In this document: positions 62,339 through 64,000 of the stretch, piece by piece
How positions within the stretch are numbered: position 1 is the first letter of the stretch
How the letters are laid out: each line of letters opens with the position of its first letter
Notes under the pieces: model-generated
What the model was told of the DNA's origin: nothing
Seen by the model: the letters and a program-made list of their open reading frames with translations, nothing else
The model's database searches: none
From: Oreocharis arfaki
Taxonomy: Eukaryota > Chordata > Aves > Passeriformes > Paramythiidae
Length of the DNA: 64,000 bases
Reading direction: 5' to 3'
Assembly (NCBI GenBank): GCA_013398015.1
Contig: VZRR01010904.1
Span: 1,235,277-1,299,276, forward strand
Program-made: the position numbers and the translations under genes

Positions 62339-64000
62339 GTATGATCAGCTATTTTTACGTTTTACCCTGTATACAAAATTAAAACATTACCCAAACACAT
62401 TTCACACAAATTTCAGTTTTCTCTCGGTATTGAGTCATTTTGAGAATAACTTTAAAATAACAAATCTCTGTTTTTAACTATGTTCATTGGGTGGATTTAC
62501 AAAAATAGGATTCTTTCTAACTTTGCTGAGGAGTCCTTACTATTTTCAGTAACTCCCATTTCTCATCTGAGCTGCACTGTTCATTAAGTTCTGATTTGTT
62601 TCTTCACTGTTCTTCATTGAGCCTTGACCTTTTACACATCTGTTTACAACATCACCTTCCAGTAGTGTCCACCACTACTCTCCTGGCTGCTCTCCCTGAG
62701 GCCTCAGTTCAATTGCTGTTGCTTCTCCAAATCTTCATCTCTGTGGCAGTCACATGCCTAAGTAAGATACTGTGGGTTTTCTGAGGTAATATCTCCAGAA
62801 TCACGCTAGACTTGGGTTTTATAGCTCTGCAGCTATTCCTTATCTAGAAGAAAAGTGTGTTTATTGAGGCTCTTCCTGCATTTTCGGTTGGGGGAAGAGC
62901 AGGAAAGAGAGACAAATAAAGGCTGATTAATTCTGACTTCTGATTCTTCTTGTCAGCCAGCCCAACCAATTCCCTATTCATGCTCCTTCAAGTGCTTAGG
63001 GTTGTTCCAGTTTTGGGAGGAAGCACTGGGATTCATTATGTGTTGTATTCTACAGTGCTAAAGAAAGGGATTTTTTAAAGAATATGTATATTAAAGAATA
63101 TATATTCATATCTGCCCATTATTCAGCAATGGATTGGCATGGTGAATAAGTAGTACTCAATAAAGTCAAATAATAAATCATCAGACAGAGTCTTGTCAAT
63201 AAATGTGATTACTTATAGTGACACATATTGTTATCATGAGTACAACATGGGAGAAGCAGCCTCACCAAGTGTGGGTTGAAATATAATGGCCTTTTCAGAT
63301 TTCTGCAAATGTCATCCTGTGTTTTTTTCTAAATGGTTCTGCAGACCTGCTCAAGAAAGCTTTCAGGATGAAAAAAATCTATTTTGCTTTCACCTGATAT
63401 CATTTGAAGACTTTTAAGTCATTATAGCTTTGATTTTGCTGTCCAAATATGTAGAATGTTTGTTACTCAGTGCAGCATGATACATCTAAGGTGCAAGAAA
63501 AGATGATCTGTCAGGAGTATGGCATTGCACTTTTGTGTCAAAAGCACACAAGGGAGCGTAGCTGGGAGATCTCAGTTAAAGCTGTCAGCAACTTAGTTAA
63601 TAATTGGTCTGTATTTATTAAAACATAGTCCACTTATGACTGGTGGTTTCTTTGTAAGGATTTTCAGCATAAATTATGAATGTTAGACTAAATGGATGAC
63701 ATCATCACTAACTCATAGGATTGAAAGTATAATTAAAATGTAGCCAGATGCTGATAATAAAATAACAAGTCTTTTCTTTTTAATGGATTTAATTAGTTCA
63801 GTAGAGCACTGGTGGTGGTGGTGGTGGTTTTTTTTATTACATAGTGCTAGCTTTTATGACAGAAAATTTCAAGATGTGATTTTTTTTCCAAAATGTATGA
63901 AAGACATACATTTTACAAGCAGAAACACCTGCTACACTGAAAGATTTGGGTTGTATTTTGCAATCCAAATCCCCTAGGAGGTGAATGATTGGAAGGTTGC
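62339..64000 (+). other. NALCN: NALCN intron, 5' part (downstream intron)
   Basis: It starts with the donor gtatga. No following NALCN exon is found before the window ends, and no transposable element is recognisable. A (GGT)n repeat lies at 63811-63829. Confidence 0.9.
63811..63829. repeat. (GGT)n microsatellite followed by poly(T)
   Basis: About six GGT units run directly into nine T residues. Confidence 0.95.

Noticed and set aside
1..64000. tRNA, snRNA or microRNA genes
   Set aside because: I saw no tRNA A/B boxes in a cloverleaf, no U6/U1-like core and no hairpin of microRNA length; a covariance-model scan was not possible.
62339..64000. Next NALCN exon (domain II S4)
   Set aside because: No frame encoding the Arg/Lys-repeat S4 sequence with splice sites was found.

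Overview
This window is vertebrate nuclear DNA, almost certainly avian. It is AT-rich and intron-dominated, with CR1 LINE fragments ending in the usual 3' tail (variants of ATTCTATGATTCT) and solo LTRs of bird-type endogenous retroviruses. There is nothing prokaryotic in it: no operons, CRISPR, tRNA or rRNA. The only protein-coding gene I can support is NALCN, the sodium leak channel, on the + strand. Five consecutive internal exons lie at 12930-13072, 13191-13295, 15990-16076, 55467-55598 and 62171-62338. They join in frame and run from the domain I pore loop (selectivity-filter Glu) through domain I S6 and the I-II linker to S1-S2 of domain II. Both ends of the gene lie outside the window.

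Layout. 1-12929 is the 3' part of an upstream intron, with a CpG-rich patch near 8283-8540 and two strong short hairpins. 12930-16076 holds three exons, separated by a 118-bp and a 2.7-kb intron. 16077-55466 is one 39.4-kb intron that holds nearly all the recognisable repeats: about 14 CR1 pieces, five of the six solo LTRs, a degenerate ~96-bp minisatellite and a 94-bp tandem duplication. 55467-55598 and 62171-62338 are the last two exons seen, split by a 6.6-kb intron with one more solo LTR. 62339-64000 is intron.

Most small open frames are chance frames in introns or lie inside LTRs and CR1. Part 2 therefore concentrates on LTR boundaries with target-site duplications, decayed CR1 domains, a possible 40-nt frame-shifting cryptic exon at 17030-17069, a weak acceptor on the 87-nt in-frame linker exon, the CpG patch, and palindromes and duplications. 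I did not find a novel biological system. The window looks like an ordinary, repeat-seeded piece of a large conserved neuronal gene. Exon and repeat assignments come from reading and remembered family features, not from database searches.
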